64,000 nucleotides of DNA from Prolixibacteraceae bacterium (lineage in GTDB: Bacteria; Bacteroidota; Bacteroidia; Bacteroidales; Prolixibacteraceae). The stretch covers positions 100,697 to 164,696 of the forward strand of contig JANQHI010000079.1 in assembly GCA_028282705.1 (NCBI GenBank), in the 5' to 3' direction. The notes below the pieces were generated by a model, which was not told where the DNA came from, searched no databases, and was given only the letters and a program-made list of their open reading frames with translations. This document shows positions 54,492 to 63,700 of the stretch, piece after piece (the first letter of the stretch is position 1; each line of letters opens with the position of its first letter). Both the position numbers and the translations under genes were made by a program.

Positions 54492-54968
54492 ATGCATAAC
54501 TTTCATCACATAACATTGGAACTTAAAAAGTTGATTAACTACTGGGAACCTAAACTTTTAATACTTCCTGATGATGTTATTTCTGGCAAGAAAAACAGCC
54601 AGGGAAGAAGTATAAAAGAGATTGTTGGGCACATGGTGGATTCAGTTTCCAACAACACGCACAGGATCATCCACCTACAATACCAGGATAGCCCAATTAC
54701 CTTTCCTGATTATGCCAATTCAGGTAATAATAACAAATGGATTGCCATACAAAATTATAAGGAAGCTAACTGGCACAACCTGGTGCAGCTATGGAAATAT
54801 GCCCACCTGCATATTTGCCATATAATTAACAATATAAACCCAGCTAAACTAAATTGCATATGGATATCAGCATTGAATGAAAAAATTTCCTTAGAAGCCA
54901 TGGTAGCTGATTTTCCAAGGCATTTTAAATTACATATTTCTGAAATTGAAGAACTGACCAATAACTAA
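54492..54968 (+). CDS. DinB-like metal-binding protein
   Basis: A 158-residue protein resembling the DinB/YfiT four-helix bundle. The three-His metal pattern is suggested by GRSIKEIVGHMVDSVSNNTH near residues 38-57 and FPRHFKLHISEIEEL at the C-terminus. Such proteins are metal-dependent enzymes of thiol metabolism or of unknown role. The GNAT gene begins 12 bases downstream. Confidence 0.7.
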   Translation: MHNFHHITLELKKLINYWEPKLLILPDDVISGKKNSQGRSIKEIVGHMVDSVSNNTHRIIHLQYQDSPITFPDYANSGNNNKWIAIQNYKEANWHNLVQLWKYAHLHICHIINNINPAKLNCIWISALNEKISLEAMVADFPRHFKLHISEIEELTNN

Positions 54969-54980
54969 CTTCATGGAACA

Positions 54981-55520
54981 ATGAACTTAAAATCAGAAAG
55001 GTTAAAATTAAAAGAGGTTACATGGAATGACCTGGGTAATATCCATAGCCTGCATTCTATCTGGGAAGTTGAAGAATTTAATACAATTGGAATACCAGAT
55101 AATATTGGAGTGACCAAAGAAATCATAAGGCCAGTGGTTGAAGACCTTCAATCTAAAAAAAGGAAATTCTATGGTTGGTCAATTATCCTTAAAAAAGAAA
55201 ATACATTTATAGGGATGGCAGGGATGACACTCTCAAATGACAAGTTTAAAATGGGGGAAATTTATTACAAGCTGCTTCCTGAATATTGGGGGAAAGGGTA
55301 TGCCACTGAAACTGCCAAAACATTGATCCATTTTGGTTTTGATTTCTTGGAGTTACACAGGGTTGAAGCAGGGGTAGCAACAGAAAATATACGTTCAGTT
55401 AAAGTGCTGGAAAAGGCAGGGATGACAAGGGAAGGAATCAGGAGGAAGATACTTCCTATCCGCGGAAAATGGGTTGATAATTACCATTATGCCATTGTAG
55501 AAGATGACCCATGCCCATAG
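54981..55520 (+). CDS. GNAT acetyltransferase (RimJ/RimL-type)
   Basis: A 179-residue acetyltransferase. The acetyl-CoA binding block is YYKLLPEYWGKGYATETAKT (the R/Q-x-x-G-x-G/A loop as YWGKGYA), followed by LELHRVEAGVATENIRSVKV and LEKAGMTREGIRRKILPI, typical of the RimJ/RimL/YdaF group that acetylates protein N-termini or small amines. It is co-oriented with and close to the DinB-like gene. Confidence 0.88.
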   Translation: MNLKSERLKLKEVTWNDLGNIHSLHSIWEVEEFNTIGIPDNIGVTKEIIRPVVEDLQSKKRKFYGWSIILKKENTFIGMAGMTLSNDKFKMGEIYYKLLPEYWGKGYATETAKTLIHFGFDFLELHRVEAGVATENIRSVKVLEKAGMTREGIRRKILPIRGKWVDNYHYAIVEDDPCP

Positions 55521-55636
55521 CATAAAATTAATTATCCAAAGCACTCTTTGTTAAGTGTTTTTGGGCATATAAATCCTCCCAAACAAAAACATAAGAGGTT
55601 TGTTAGTAAGTTTATTCTTAACAAAAACCAATATAT

Positions 55637-56764
55637 ATGATTCTAGGCCTTTTAAAGGAACATGGCAACGAAACCAGGGTTGCCCTACTTCCTGAAATTG
55701 TAAAAAATTTAACTGGTTTAAAAGTTGAGGTGTTGATAGAAGAAGGTGCGGGTGAAAATGCATTTTCTCCTGATAAGGATTATGTTGATGCAGGAGCAAA
55801 GGTGCTTTTACGTGCCCAACTGTTTGAACAGGCAGAAGTCCTGCTCCAAATCCAGCCACCATCTGATGATGACCTCAAGTCTGTAAAATCCAACCAGGTG
55901 TGGATTAGTGCATTTAACCCTTTATCAAACAAGGAACTTGTGAATACTTTCCTTGACAAAGGAGTTACCACTTTCAGCCTTGACATGGTTCCGCGTACCA
56001 CGCGAGCCCAGTCCATGGATATTTTATCATCTATGGCAACAGTTGCAGGGTACAAAGCAGTGCTGGATGCAGCCATGAAACTACCAACTTTCTTCCCCAT
56101 GTTTATGACAGCAGCAGGCACCATCCGCCCTGCCAATGTACTGATACTGGGAGCAGGGGTAGCAGGCTTACAGGCTATAGCCACAGCACGAAAACTGGGG
56201 GCACAGGTGCAAGTATTTGACGTGCGTTCAGCAGTAAAAGAAGAGGTGATGAGCCTGGGTGGCAAATTTGTTGAAGTGGAAGGAGCCACTGAAGACAAGG
56301 CTGCTGGTGGGTATGCTGTTGAGCAAACTGAAGAGTACAAGAAAAAACAGCAGGAAGCCATTAATAACCATGCTGCCAAAGCCAATGTGGTTATTTGTAC
56401 TGCCCAGATACCAGGGAGAAAAGCTCCTCTATTAATCCCAAAAGAAGCAGTTGACAACATGATGCCTGGCTCTGTGGTCATTGACCTTGCTGCTTCAACA
56501 GGTGGGAACTGTGAACTCACAAAAGACAATGAAACAGTGGTTCACAATGAGGTTACTATCATTGGGGAATCAAACTATCCTGACCAAATGCCAGTAGATG
56601 CCAGCAGGATGTTTGGGAAAAATGTACTGAACTTCATGAAACTGATCATTGGTGATGAAGGTGCATTGAACCTTAACTTTGAGGATGACATTGTGGAAGG
56701 TACTTGTATCACCCATAATAAAGAGATTTATAATGAACGTGTTAAATCAACTATAAACACATAA
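55637..56764 (+). CDS. pntAA: NAD(P) transhydrogenase subunit alpha 1 (dI, NAD(H) binding)
   Basis: A 375-residue soluble subunit. It opens with GLLKEHGNETRVALLPEIVK (alanine dehydrogenase/PNT N-terminal fold), and the NAD site is LILGAGVAGLQAIATARKLG followed by VQVFDVRSAVKEEVMSLGGK. IPGRKAPLLIPKEAVDNMMP is characteristic. With the next two genes it forms the three-gene form of the proton-translocating transhydrogenase, which reduces NADP+ with NADH at the expense of the proton gradient. Confidence 0.95.
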   Translation: MILGLLKEHGNETRVALLPEIVKNLTGLKVEVLIEEGAGENAFSPDKDYVDAGAKVLLRAQLFEQAEVLLQIQPPSDDDLKSVKSNQVWISAFNPLSNKELVNTFLDKGVTTFSLDMVPRTTRAQSMDILSSMATVAGYKAVLDAAMKLPTFFPMFMTAAGTIRPANVLILGAGVAGLQAIATARKLGAQVQVFDVRSAVKEEVMSLGGKFVEVEGATEDKAAGGYAVEQTEEYKKKQQEAINNHAAKANVVICTAQIPGRKAPLLIPKEAVDNMMPGSVVIDLAASTGGNCELTKDNETVVHNEVTIIGESNYPDQMPVDASRMFGKNVLNFMKLIIGDEGALNLNFEDDIVEGTCITHNKEIYNERVKSTINT

Positions 56765-56766
56765 AA

Positions 56767-57081
56767 ATGGAACAGATATTACAGTTCTTCTTTGAATATA
56801 AAGAAGCCATATTCATAATAGCCCTATCCATATTCCTGGGTATTGAAGTAATTTCAAATGTACCTGCTGTTTTGCATACTCCCCTTATGTCAGGTGCCAA
56901 TGCAATTAGTGGGGTGATCATTATTGGAGGGATCATTTTGGTTGGGCATGCTGACCTTACTACCTTTTCCCTCAGCCTGGTGTTAGGGATACTTGCCCTT
57001 ATTTTTGGAACCCTCAATGTTGTTGGAGGGTTTGCAGTAACTGACAGGATGCTTGAAATGTTCAAAAAGAAGAAAAAGTAA
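56767..57081 (+). CDS. pntAB: NAD(P) transhydrogenase subunit alpha 2 (membrane segment)
   Basis: A 104-residue membrane protein with about three or four hydrophobic segments (IFIIALSIFLGIEVISNVPA, LHTPLMSGANAISGVIIIGG, VLGILALIFGTLNVVGGFAV) ending in ...VTDRMLEMFKKKKK. SNVPAVLHTPLMSGANAISG is the conserved block of this subunit. It starts two bases after the pntAA stop and six before pntB, so the three are translated together. Confidence 0.95.
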   Translation: MEQILQFFFEYKEAIFIIALSIFLGIEVISNVPAVLHTPLMSGANAISGVIIIGGIILVGHADLTTFSLSLVLGILALIFGTLNVVGGFAVTDRMLEMFKKKKK

Positions 57082-57087
57082 AAGATT

Positions 57088-58527
57088 ATGGATAAAATAT
57101 TAGGTGCCCTGAATGGGGTCGAATTTACCATTGGTGATACATTATTGGAACTTAGTTACCTCATTGCAGCCCTGCTGTTTGTGGTAGGGTTAAAATTATT
57201 GTCACACCCTGAAACAGCCAGGCGCGGAAACCTTTGGGCTGCCAGTGGCATGGGGTTGGCTATGGTTACTACCCTCCTACTCCATAAAGATGCTGCAGGA
57301 AATGGCATCCCTCTAACAAATGTATGGATCATTATGGCTGCTATTGGTGTTGGTGCCGCAATTGGATGGACCATTGCAAGGAAAATAAAAATGACAGCCA
57401 TGCCCCAGTTGGTTTCTTTTTACAATGCCACTGGTGGTGCAGCTTCTGCATTGGTAGCCCTGCTTGAATACCCCAATGCACTGGCAGGTGATGTGGGTTC
57501 AATACTGGTTACTGTACTAGGTTTGATCATTGGCTCTATAGCTTTTAGTGGAAGTATGATAGCTTATGGTAAGCTGGATGGCAAAGTAGGTGATATTATG
57601 AAACCTTTCATAACTTACATAAACCTGGTGCTGCTGGTTGTTACACTGGGATTGGGAGCTTATATTATTTTCTCACCCAACCCTCCTGCTGAGATGGTTT
57701 GGGCCATTTATGCCCTATTGGGTATAGCACTTATTTATGGGGTGATGTTTGTAATGCCCATTGGGGGTGCAGATATGCCAGTAGTGATTTCATTGCTGAA
57801 TTCCTTCACCGGAATAGCTGCTGCCATGGCAGGCTTTATTTACAATAACCAGGCTATGATACTTGGTGGAATACTGGTTGGTGCAGCAGGGATGATCCTT
57901 ACCATCCTGATGTGTAAAGCCATGAACAGGTCACTGTTGAATGTGATTATTGGGGCATTTGGTGGTGGAGGTGCTGCCCTTGATAAGGATCAGGGAACTA
58001 TCAAAGAAATTACTTTGAGTGATGCTGCTGTTTTACTAAGTTATTCTCAAAAAATTGTGGTAATCCCAGGTTATGGGTTGGCTGTGGCACAAGCACAACA
58101 TATTGCCCATGAGTTGGATACCCTGCTTGAAGGGAAAGGTGTTGAAGTGCGTTATGCTATCCACCCAGTAGCAGGTAGGATGCCAGGGCATATGAATGTG
58201 TTACTGGCTGAAGCTGATGTCCCTTATGAAAAACTGGTGGAAATGGATGATATTAACCCAGATATGCCCAATGTGGATGTAGCTATTGTGGTTGGTGCAA
58301 ATGATGTGGTGAACCCTGCTGCTTATGATGACCCAAGCAGCCCAATTTATGGGATGCCTATCATTGATGCCCACCAGGCTAAAAACATCATTGTGATGAA
58401 ACGCGGGATGGGCAAAGGTTATGCAGGCATTGAAAACTTCCTGTTCTTTAATGATAAAACCAGGATGTTGTTTGGAAATGCCAAAGATTCTATCCAGAAG
58501 CTTGTTTCAGAAATTAAAAATATGTAG
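57088..58527 (+). CDS. pntB: NAD(P) transhydrogenase subunit beta
   Basis: A 479-residue subunit with about nine transmembrane helices in the first 290 residues (MPQLVSFYNATGGAASALVA, MPIGGADMPVVISLLNSFTG) and a C-terminal NADP(H)-binding domain (VVIPGYGLAVAQAQHIAHEL, AIHPVAGRMPGHMNVLLAEA, VVGANDVVNPAA, IDAHQAKNIIVMKRGMGKGY). It completes the transhydrogenase; a clear terminator follows. Confidence 0.96.
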   Translation: MDKILGALNGVEFTIGDTLLELSYLIAALLFVVGLKLLSHPETARRGNLWAASGMGLAMVTTLLLHKDAAGNGIPLTNVWIIMAAIGVGAAIGWTIARKIKMTAMPQLVSFYNATGGAASALVALLEYPNALAGDVGSILVTVLGLIIGSIAFSGSMIAYGKLDGKVGDIMKPFITYINLVLLVVTLGLGAYIIFSPNPPAEMVWAIYALLGIALIYGVMFVMPIGGADMPVVISLLNSFTGIAAAMAGFIYNNQAMILGGILVGAAGMILTILMCKAMNRSLLNVIIGAFGGGGAALDKDQGTIKEITLSDAAVLLSYSQKIVVIPGYGLAVAQAQHIAHELDTLLEGKGVEVRYAIHPVAGRMPGHMNVLLAEADVPYEKLVEMDDINPDMPNVDVAIVVGANDVVNPAAYDDPSSPIYGMPIIDAHQAKNIIVMKRGMGKGYAGIENFLFFNDKTRMLFGNAKDSIQKLVSEIKNM

Positions 58528-58560
58528 AGATCAGCAAAAGAAGCATATTTATAAAACAGG

Positions 58561-58591
58561 AAATGCCATCTCAATTTGAGGTGGCATTTTT
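58561..58591 (+). terminator. Intrinsic terminator after pntB
   Basis: AAATGCCATCTC (58561-58572) pairs with GAGGTGGCATTT (58578-58589) with one G-T pair and a five-base loop, followed by a T run to 58591. Confidence 0.9.
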
Positions 58592-58748
58592 CATAGAAAG
58601 TATTTGATTGCATACCACCAGGTAGCTTTTGCTAATAAAAAGAAGCCAAATGTGGATAACTTATCCCAGCCACAACATCTGTCATTTTCAGGAACTTCAT
58701 TTATACCTACATTCACCCCACTTTTAACTTTAACCAAAATTAATAATA

Positions 58749-59321
58749 ATGAGTACTCAAAAATTAGGTAACCCAGCAGTTGTTGGACTGGCTGGTTTTG
58801 GATTGACAACCCTTATCTTACAGTTACACAACATTGGCCTATGTGGCACAGGCCCAGTATTAGCCATGGGATTTATGTTTGGTGGATTAGCACAGTTTAT
58901 AGCTGGTTTTATGGAACAGAAACTAGGTAATAATTTTGGGTTTAGTGCATTCACAGCTTATGGTTCATTCTGGGTTGGGTTAGCTATTATCTGGTTATTG
59001 AACCATTTTGGCATTTATACAGTTTCTGGTACAGACTTGGGGTGGTATTTGGTTGTTTGGGGGCTCTATACTTTAATCCTCATGATTGCTTCTTTCTATG
59101 TCAGCAAAGCAATGGCAATCACTTTTATCTTGCTGGAACTAGGTTTTATCTTGCTGGTTGTAGGCCACTTTGGGTATCCTAAAATGAATGTGGTAGCAGG
59201 CTACGAATTAATATTCTGTGCTTTGGCAGCATGGTATATGATGGCAGCAATTATCATTAATGACCTGGCAGGGAAAATAGTACTACCAGTTGGGAAAGCC
59301 TGGGCTTCAAAATCAAAGTAA
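58749..59321 (+). CDS. satP: Acetate/succinate transporter of the SatP (GPR1/FUN34/YaaH) family
   Basis: A 190-residue membrane protein with six hydrophobic segments. The family motif NPAVVGLAGFGLTTLILQLH (NPAPLGL-type) is at the N-terminus, with MGFMFGGLAQFIAGFMEQKL and FSAFTAYGSFWVGLAI behind it. These are small carboxylate:proton symporters or channels. It has its own terminator. Confidence 0.92.
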   Translation: MSTQKLGNPAVVGLAGFGLTTLILQLHNIGLCGTGPVLAMGFMFGGLAQFIAGFMEQKLGNNFGFSAFTAYGSFWVGLAIIWLLNHFGIYTVSGTDLGWYLVVWGLYTLILMIASFYVSKAMAITFILLELGFILLVVGHFGYPKMNVVAGYELIFCALAAWYMMAAIIINDLAGKIVLPVGKAWASKSK

Positions 59322-59349
59322 GGTTCATAAAATATAGCTGGGTAAAAAA

Positions 59350-59377
59350 AGGCTTCACAATCATTTGTGGAGCCTTT
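59350..59377 (+). terminator. Intrinsic terminator after satP
   Basis: AGGCTTCACA pairs with TGTGGAGCCT with a seven-base loop, followed by TTCTT; an A run on the other side makes it partly bidirectional. Confidence 0.75.
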
Positions 59378-59452
59378 CTTATACCACGTTATTAAACATA
59401 TTTGATTTCAGGAAAAACCTTTGTAATTTGGGTATAATAAAACAAACCCAAT

Positions 59453-60577
59453 ATGCCCGATAAAAAATTAAAAACATAATTTGCCCCTGCTGAGAGAGCT
59501 ACCAAAAAGGATTTAGAAAGGCAAGTAAATATTTTCAAAGGCAAAAGAGACCTTTCAACTGTAGCTGAAGCATTGGCTAAGATGCTGATCATCCTGAATA
59601 AAGAACGCCAGATTATATATGCCAACCAGCTATTCCTAAAGACCCTCAATATTGATAACTTTGATGCTGTAATTGGCAAAAGGCCGGGCGAGGCAGTTTA
59701 TTGCATCCATGCCAACCAAACAGAAGGAGGCTGTAGAACTACTGAATTCTGTAAAACTTGTGGGGCAGTCCATGCCATCCTTGAATCACAAAAAGGCAAC
59801 CAATCAATAAAGGAGTGCAGGATAGCTACCACTTCAGGAGATGCACTTGACCTGGAAGTTACGACCACCCCATACCAACATGAGGATGAATCATTTACCA
59901 TTTTTCTATAAAAGATATTAGCCATGAAAAAAGGCGTTTAGCTTTGGAAAGGATTTTCTTCCATGATGTATTGAATAGTGCAGGAGGGATATCAGGATTA
60001 TCAAGCATTATGCAGGAAATACAAGATCCTATAGAACTGTCTGAAATCTCAAAACTGATAAACAGGGTATCAGATAACCTGGTAGGTGAAATACAGTCAC
60101 AAAGGCAACTAAATGCTGCTGAACGTGGCGACCTGACCTTGACCATTACAGAAGCTGGATCATTGGACATCTTGAAACAATTGGGTGAAATATATTCAAA
60201 GCATGAAGTAGTGGCAGACAAAAAAATTGTGATTACCCCAGCATCTGAAAATGTAATTGTAAAAACTGACCAGGTATTGTTAAAAAGGATACTGGGAAAT
60301 ATGGTCAAAAATGCCATAGAAGCATCATCTCCTGCTTCAGCAGTTACATTAGGTTGCACTCAAATGGATAATGCTGCCAGGTTTTCTGTCCATAACTCAA
60401 CCTATATGCCGCGCCCTACCCAACTGCAATTGTTTAAACGCTCATTTACCACCAAAAGGTGTTAGAAGGGGGCTTGGCACATATAGCATGAAACTATTAG
60501 GTGAAAAATACCTAAAAGGAAAGGTTTGGTTTGAAAGCTCAGAGGAAAAAGGTACCACTTTCTTTTTTGAAGTGTAA
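59453..60577 (+). pseudogene. Decayed PAS-type sensor histidine kinase
   Basis: From the ATG at 59453 the reading frame hits TAA at 59477-59479, then goes on as a PAS-like domain (MLIILNKERQIIYANQLFLK to VTTTPYQHEDESFTIF). A T lost near 59904 shifts the frame; the next frame continues IKDISHEKRRLALERIFFHD, with a His of the phosphoacceptor type (FFHDVLN), through VLLKRILGNMVKNAIEASS (ATPase N-box). A second shift, one extra A near 60456, leads to GVRRGLGTYSMKLLGEKYLK and EKGTTFFFEV (G-box region). With one nonsense codon and two frameshifts, this is a pseudogene of a membrane-free sensor kinase. Confidence 0.85.
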
Positions 60578-60721
60578 AAGCCTTTGATTTATCCCTCCTT
60601 TTTGAAAAGGTAGAGGATTCTTCCCATGACCCTTTATTGACCTTTACAATCAAGGCAGGCTGCAAATATTTAAATGCTTAATTTGCTAATGGCTATTTAC
60701 TAGTAACCAGCAACTACATAA

Positions 60722-62701
60722 TTATCCTTCTTTAAAAAACAATTCAGAAGCCTTGTTTACCTGTTCAGGGTTTCCCAGCACATAAGCAATATCTTTGGGT
60801 TTAAAAATTGTTGTAGGCAAAGGATGCTCAATAACCTCTTCCCCCCTCTTTAGAGCCAGCAATGTTACCCCACATTTTTCGCGCAATTCTGAATCAGCCA
60901 ATGACTTGCCATCTGCTTTTGAATTACCTTCAACTGTTATGGCTGAAATGTTTACATTGGGCAACTCATCTAAAACAGAAAGTTGGTTGATCATATCCTT
61001 ATCATTAAAATCACCCAATTTCCTGTTCCTGATATTGGCAAGTATCTGGTTCACTTTTTTCTGTGGGTACAAGCGTTTTACCAGTATCCTGTTAAACAGG
61101 TCAATAGCCACTTCCATTTTTTCAGGCATTACCTGGTCAGCTCCCAGTTCATACAATGGCGCTAGGTTCTGTATATATTTTGTCCTCACAAGTATATAAG
61201 CATTTTTATTGAGCTGCCTCACTTTTTCAATAATGGCCATGGCAGGGATTACATTACCTACTGAGATAATTACCATATCAGCTGTGTCAACATGGGCTTT
61301 TTGCAGGATGGGTTCATTCACTGCATCACCATACACCACAGTATCCCCATTTTTTATTTTCTCCTGTGCAATGGAGGGGTCAAAAATAATGGATACATGC
61401 TCCAGGTTATTCCACTTTGCCATAATGGAAAGTTTCAATGCACTGGCATCTTTGCCAATTAGAACCAGGTGGTTCTTAAAATCAGGCAATTCAATTTCTT
61501 TTAGGGGGAACAGCCCTTCAACCAAAAACTTGGGAATAGGCAATTTCAATAACACATTGGCAAACCTTTTTGACACATTCATCAAAAAAGGTGTTACAGC
61601 CATGGTAATAACAGCCACTGCAAGGAACAACTGGTAAAAATACTCTGTAAGTATCCCTGCACTAAACCCAATTTTTGCCAATATAAAAGAGAACTCTCCT
61701 ACTTGTGCCAATGCTAACCCAACCAACATAGTCCCCCTAAATGTATGCCCCAAAACAAAGCCTGTACCACCTGCAATAATGGTTTTCACAACTATTACCA
61801 TAGCAACACTAAGTAATACCAATCGGTAATTCTCTACTACAAATGAAAGGTCAAGCAACATGCCAATTGACACAAAGAAAAAACTGGTAAATGTATCTTT
61901 AAAAGGGATCAGGTGCCCAAAAGCATTGTGGCTGTATTCTGATTCAGAGATCATCAACCCAGCAAGGAATGCCCCAAATGCCAGTGACATACCCAGTGAA
62001 GAAGTCAGTAATGCCACAGCCAGGCAGATCAGCAAGATGCTCATCATAAACAGTTCCTGGTTCTTGGCCATGGCTATCAGGTGCAACAACTTTGGGAATA
62101 ACCATTTGTTGCCTACATAAACTAGCCCAATAATCAAAGCTGCTTTAAAGGCAAGCAATGCAAACTCACTGGCCATGTTTGAAGGGTTACTGCTCATCAA
62201 ATCAGTGAAAAGTAAAAGGGGTACTAATAAAATATCCTGGAAAATAAGGATACCTAAAATGGTTCTCCCATAATTGGAAGTCAGTTCAGATCGTTCCTGT
62301 AAAATTTTAAGCACAAGTGCCGAGCTGCTCAAAGCAGCCAGGAATCCAATGAACAGCCCTCCCTGCCAACTCATCCCATAAAATTTTGAAGCTATATAAA
62401 ATGCCCCTGCTGTAAGTGAAACCTGCATTAAACCACCAAAGAATACTATTTTCCTGATCTTGACAAGGTGTTTTAATGAGAATTCCATACCAATGGTAAA
62501 TAACAGGAGGATAACCCCTATTTCAGCCATTAGTTCAATTTCATGCCTGCTGTCTATTAATGATAAAAGGTGTGGCCCTGCTACAATCCCAGTAATAAGG
62601 TATCCAACTACAGTGGGAATCTTTAGCCTGGTAAACACCAGGTTAACCAGTGTGGATAGGGCAAAAATAATGACTATATCTTTAAGAATTATTAACTCCA
62701 T
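60722..62701 (-). CDS. CPA2-family cation/proton antiporter with TrkA domains (KefB-like)
   Basis: A 659-residue inner-membrane protein. About twelve transmembrane helices occupy residues 1-390 (TVVGYLITGIVAGPHLLSLI, FTIGMEFSLKHLVKIRKIVF, AFGAFLAGLMISESEYSHNA, VGLALAQVGEFSFILAKIGF). A cytosolic TrkA-N domain follows at about 410-540, whose nucleotide loop VLIGKDASALKLS lacks the usual GxGxxG, and a TrkA-C domain closes the protein (ITVEGNSKADGKSLADSELR). It probably exchanges K+ or Na+ for H+. The degenerate loop raises the question whether it still binds NAD. Confidence 0.92.
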   Translation of the reverse strand: MELIILKDIVIIFALSTLVNLVFTRLKIPTVVGYLITGIVAGPHLLSLIDSRHEIELMAEIGVILLLFTIGMEFSLKHLVKIRKIVFFGGLMQVSLTAGAFYIASKFYGMSWQGGLFIGFLAALSSSALVLKILQERSELTSNYGRTILGILIFQDILLVPLLLFTDLMSSNPSNMASEFALLAFKAALIIGLVYVGNKWLFPKLLHLIAMAKNQELFMMSILLICLAVALLTSSLGMSLAFGAFLAGLMISESEYSHNAFGHLIPFKDTFTSFFFVSIGMLLDLSFVVENYRLVLLSVAMVIVVKTIIAGGTGFVLGHTFRGTMLVGLALAQVGEFSFILAKIGFSAGILTEYFYQLFLAVAVITMAVTPFLMNVSKRFANVLLKLPIPKFLVEGLFPLKEIELPDFKNHLVLIGKDASALKLSIMAKWNNLEHVSIIFDPSIAQEKIKNGDTVVYGDAVNEPILQKAHVDTADMVIISVGNVIPAMAIIEKVRQLNKNAYILVRTKYIQNLAPLYELGADQVMPEKMEVAIDLFNRILVKRLYPQKKVNQILANIRNRKLGDFNDKDMINQLSVLDELPNVNISAITVEGNSKADGKSLADSELREKCGVTLLALKRGEEVIEHPLPTTIFKPKDIAYVLGNPEQVNKASELFFKEG

Positions 62702-63165
62702 ATGTTTGCAAATAGCTACTTCTAAATGTATTAACCATTCTTCCAGATCAAATGTTCCAATAAAACTAACAATATATTACCAAAACTAAAAGTTATTGCC
62801 AATCCCTTTTATAATACTTATTAAAATGGCTGTAAGGATTATATTATATGGCAGCTTAAACCATAAAAATTTGATTGTGAACACATATCAGGAATGAAAA
62901 AAGGCAGATAAAAGATGGTAGATATGAAAAAAAATGTACATTTGCCCACGAATTCAGATTTGAAAACTTGAGCTTTATTTACTAACTAATTTCTATTATT
63001 TAGTTTTTCACTGCACTTTTTTTTAAATCCCATTTAATTTTTAATGGCACGATAATTTGAAATGTTTCAGTAAAAAAAGTGTTTTCCTTAAAAAATGAGG
63101 GGCACAAAGCAACAACATTGCAAAGTAAATGTTATTAAAAGAAAACATTTAAATAAAAACAATTA
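62702..63165. other. Long leader/promoter region of the RRM and cold-shock genes
   Basis: No coding frame is seen. A TACATTTG box at 62937-62944 is a perfect TAnnTTTG promoter match on the plus strand, which would give an unusually long leader of about 215 bases before the RRM gene. Long leaders are typical of cold-shock mRNAs. The stretch 63000-63160 is AT-rich with several A runs; I could not define a clear hairpin. Confidence 0.45.
62937..62944 (+). promoter_or_regulatory. Candidate -7 box before the RRM/cold-shock genes
   Basis: TACATTTG followed by C fits the Bacteroidota TAnnTTTG(C/T) consensus. No -33 TTTG at good spacing was found, so this is only a candidate. Confidence 0.45.
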
Positions 63166-63423
63166 ATGAATATTTACGTAGGTAATTTAGATTACGAAGT
63201 TGATGAAATTGACTTGAAAGAAATTTTTGAAGAGTATGGGACTGTTGGAAGTTCTAAAATTATTACTGATAAAATGAGTGGGAAAAGTAAAGGCTTTGGG
63301 TTTGTGGTTATGGAAGACAAGAATGAAGCAACCAATGCTATTGAAGATTTAAATGGTGCCACTCTTGAAAACAGGAAAATGATTGTTAATGAAGCAAAAC
63401 CTAGAAAAAATACTAAATTTTAA
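63166..63423 (+). CDS. RNA-binding protein with one RRM domain
   Basis: An 85-residue protein consisting of one RNA-recognition motif. RNP2 is NIYVGNL (residues 2-8) and RNP1 is KGFGFVVM (about 46-53), with the alpha-helix ATNAIEDLNGATLENRKM after it and a short basic tail (KPRKNTKF). Such small RRM proteins occur in Bacteroidota and cyanobacteria and are often cold-induced. It is followed by the cold-shock gene after 12 bases, so the two RNA-binding proteins are likely co-expressed. Confidence 0.93.
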   Translation: MNIYVGNLDYEVDEIDLKEIFEEYGTVGSSKIITDKMSGKSKGFGFVVMEDKNEATNAIEDLNGATLENRKMIVNEAKPRKNTKF

Positions 63424-63435
63424 TAACAATAAATT

Positions 63436-63633
63436 ATGGCAAAAGGAAAAGTAAAATGGTATAATGAAACCAAAGGTTTTGGTTTTATTGCATCAGAAGA
63501 AGGTAAAGATATTTTTGTTCATCGCACTGGGTTGGCCAATTCATTTGATGGGTTACAACCAGACCAGGATGTTGAATATGATACCAAACAAGGAGACAAA
63601 GGGATCATTGCAATAAACGTGAAAGTAGTATAA
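63436..63633 (+). CDS. Cold-shock domain protein (CspA-type)
   Basis: A 65-residue protein that is a single cold-shock (OB-fold) domain: GKVKWYNETKGFGFIASEEG carries RNP1 (KGFGFI), and KDIFVHRTGL is the RNP2 segment (FVHRT instead of the more frequent FVHFS). The end (GIIAINVKVV) is canonical. It should bind single-stranded RNA or DNA and melt RNA structure. It overlaps nothing and ends in a strong terminator. Confidence 0.96.
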   Translation: MAKGKVKWYNETKGFGFIASEEGKDIFVHRTGLANSFDGLQPDQDVEYDTKQGDKGIIAINVKVV

Positions 63634-63663
63634 AACTACAAGTTATTGTTGGACAATAATATT

Positions 63664-63700
63664 AAACCCATTCCTTTAAACAATTGGAATGGGTTTTTTT
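63664..63700 (+). terminator. Intrinsic terminator after the cold-shock gene
   Basis: AAACCCATTCC (63664-63674) pairs perfectly with GGAATGGGTTT (63686-63696), an 11-base stem, followed by a T run to 63700. Confidence 0.92.

Noticed and set aside
55540..55565. Weak hairpin AGCACT/AGTGTT with T run after the GNAT gene
   Set aside because: Stem is only 5-6 bases with mismatch; not strong enough to call as a terminator.
55780..56529. Minus-strand frame of 249 codons
   Set aside because: Antisense to pntAA; Ala/Ser/Thr-rich translation without motifs. pntAA is unmistakable.
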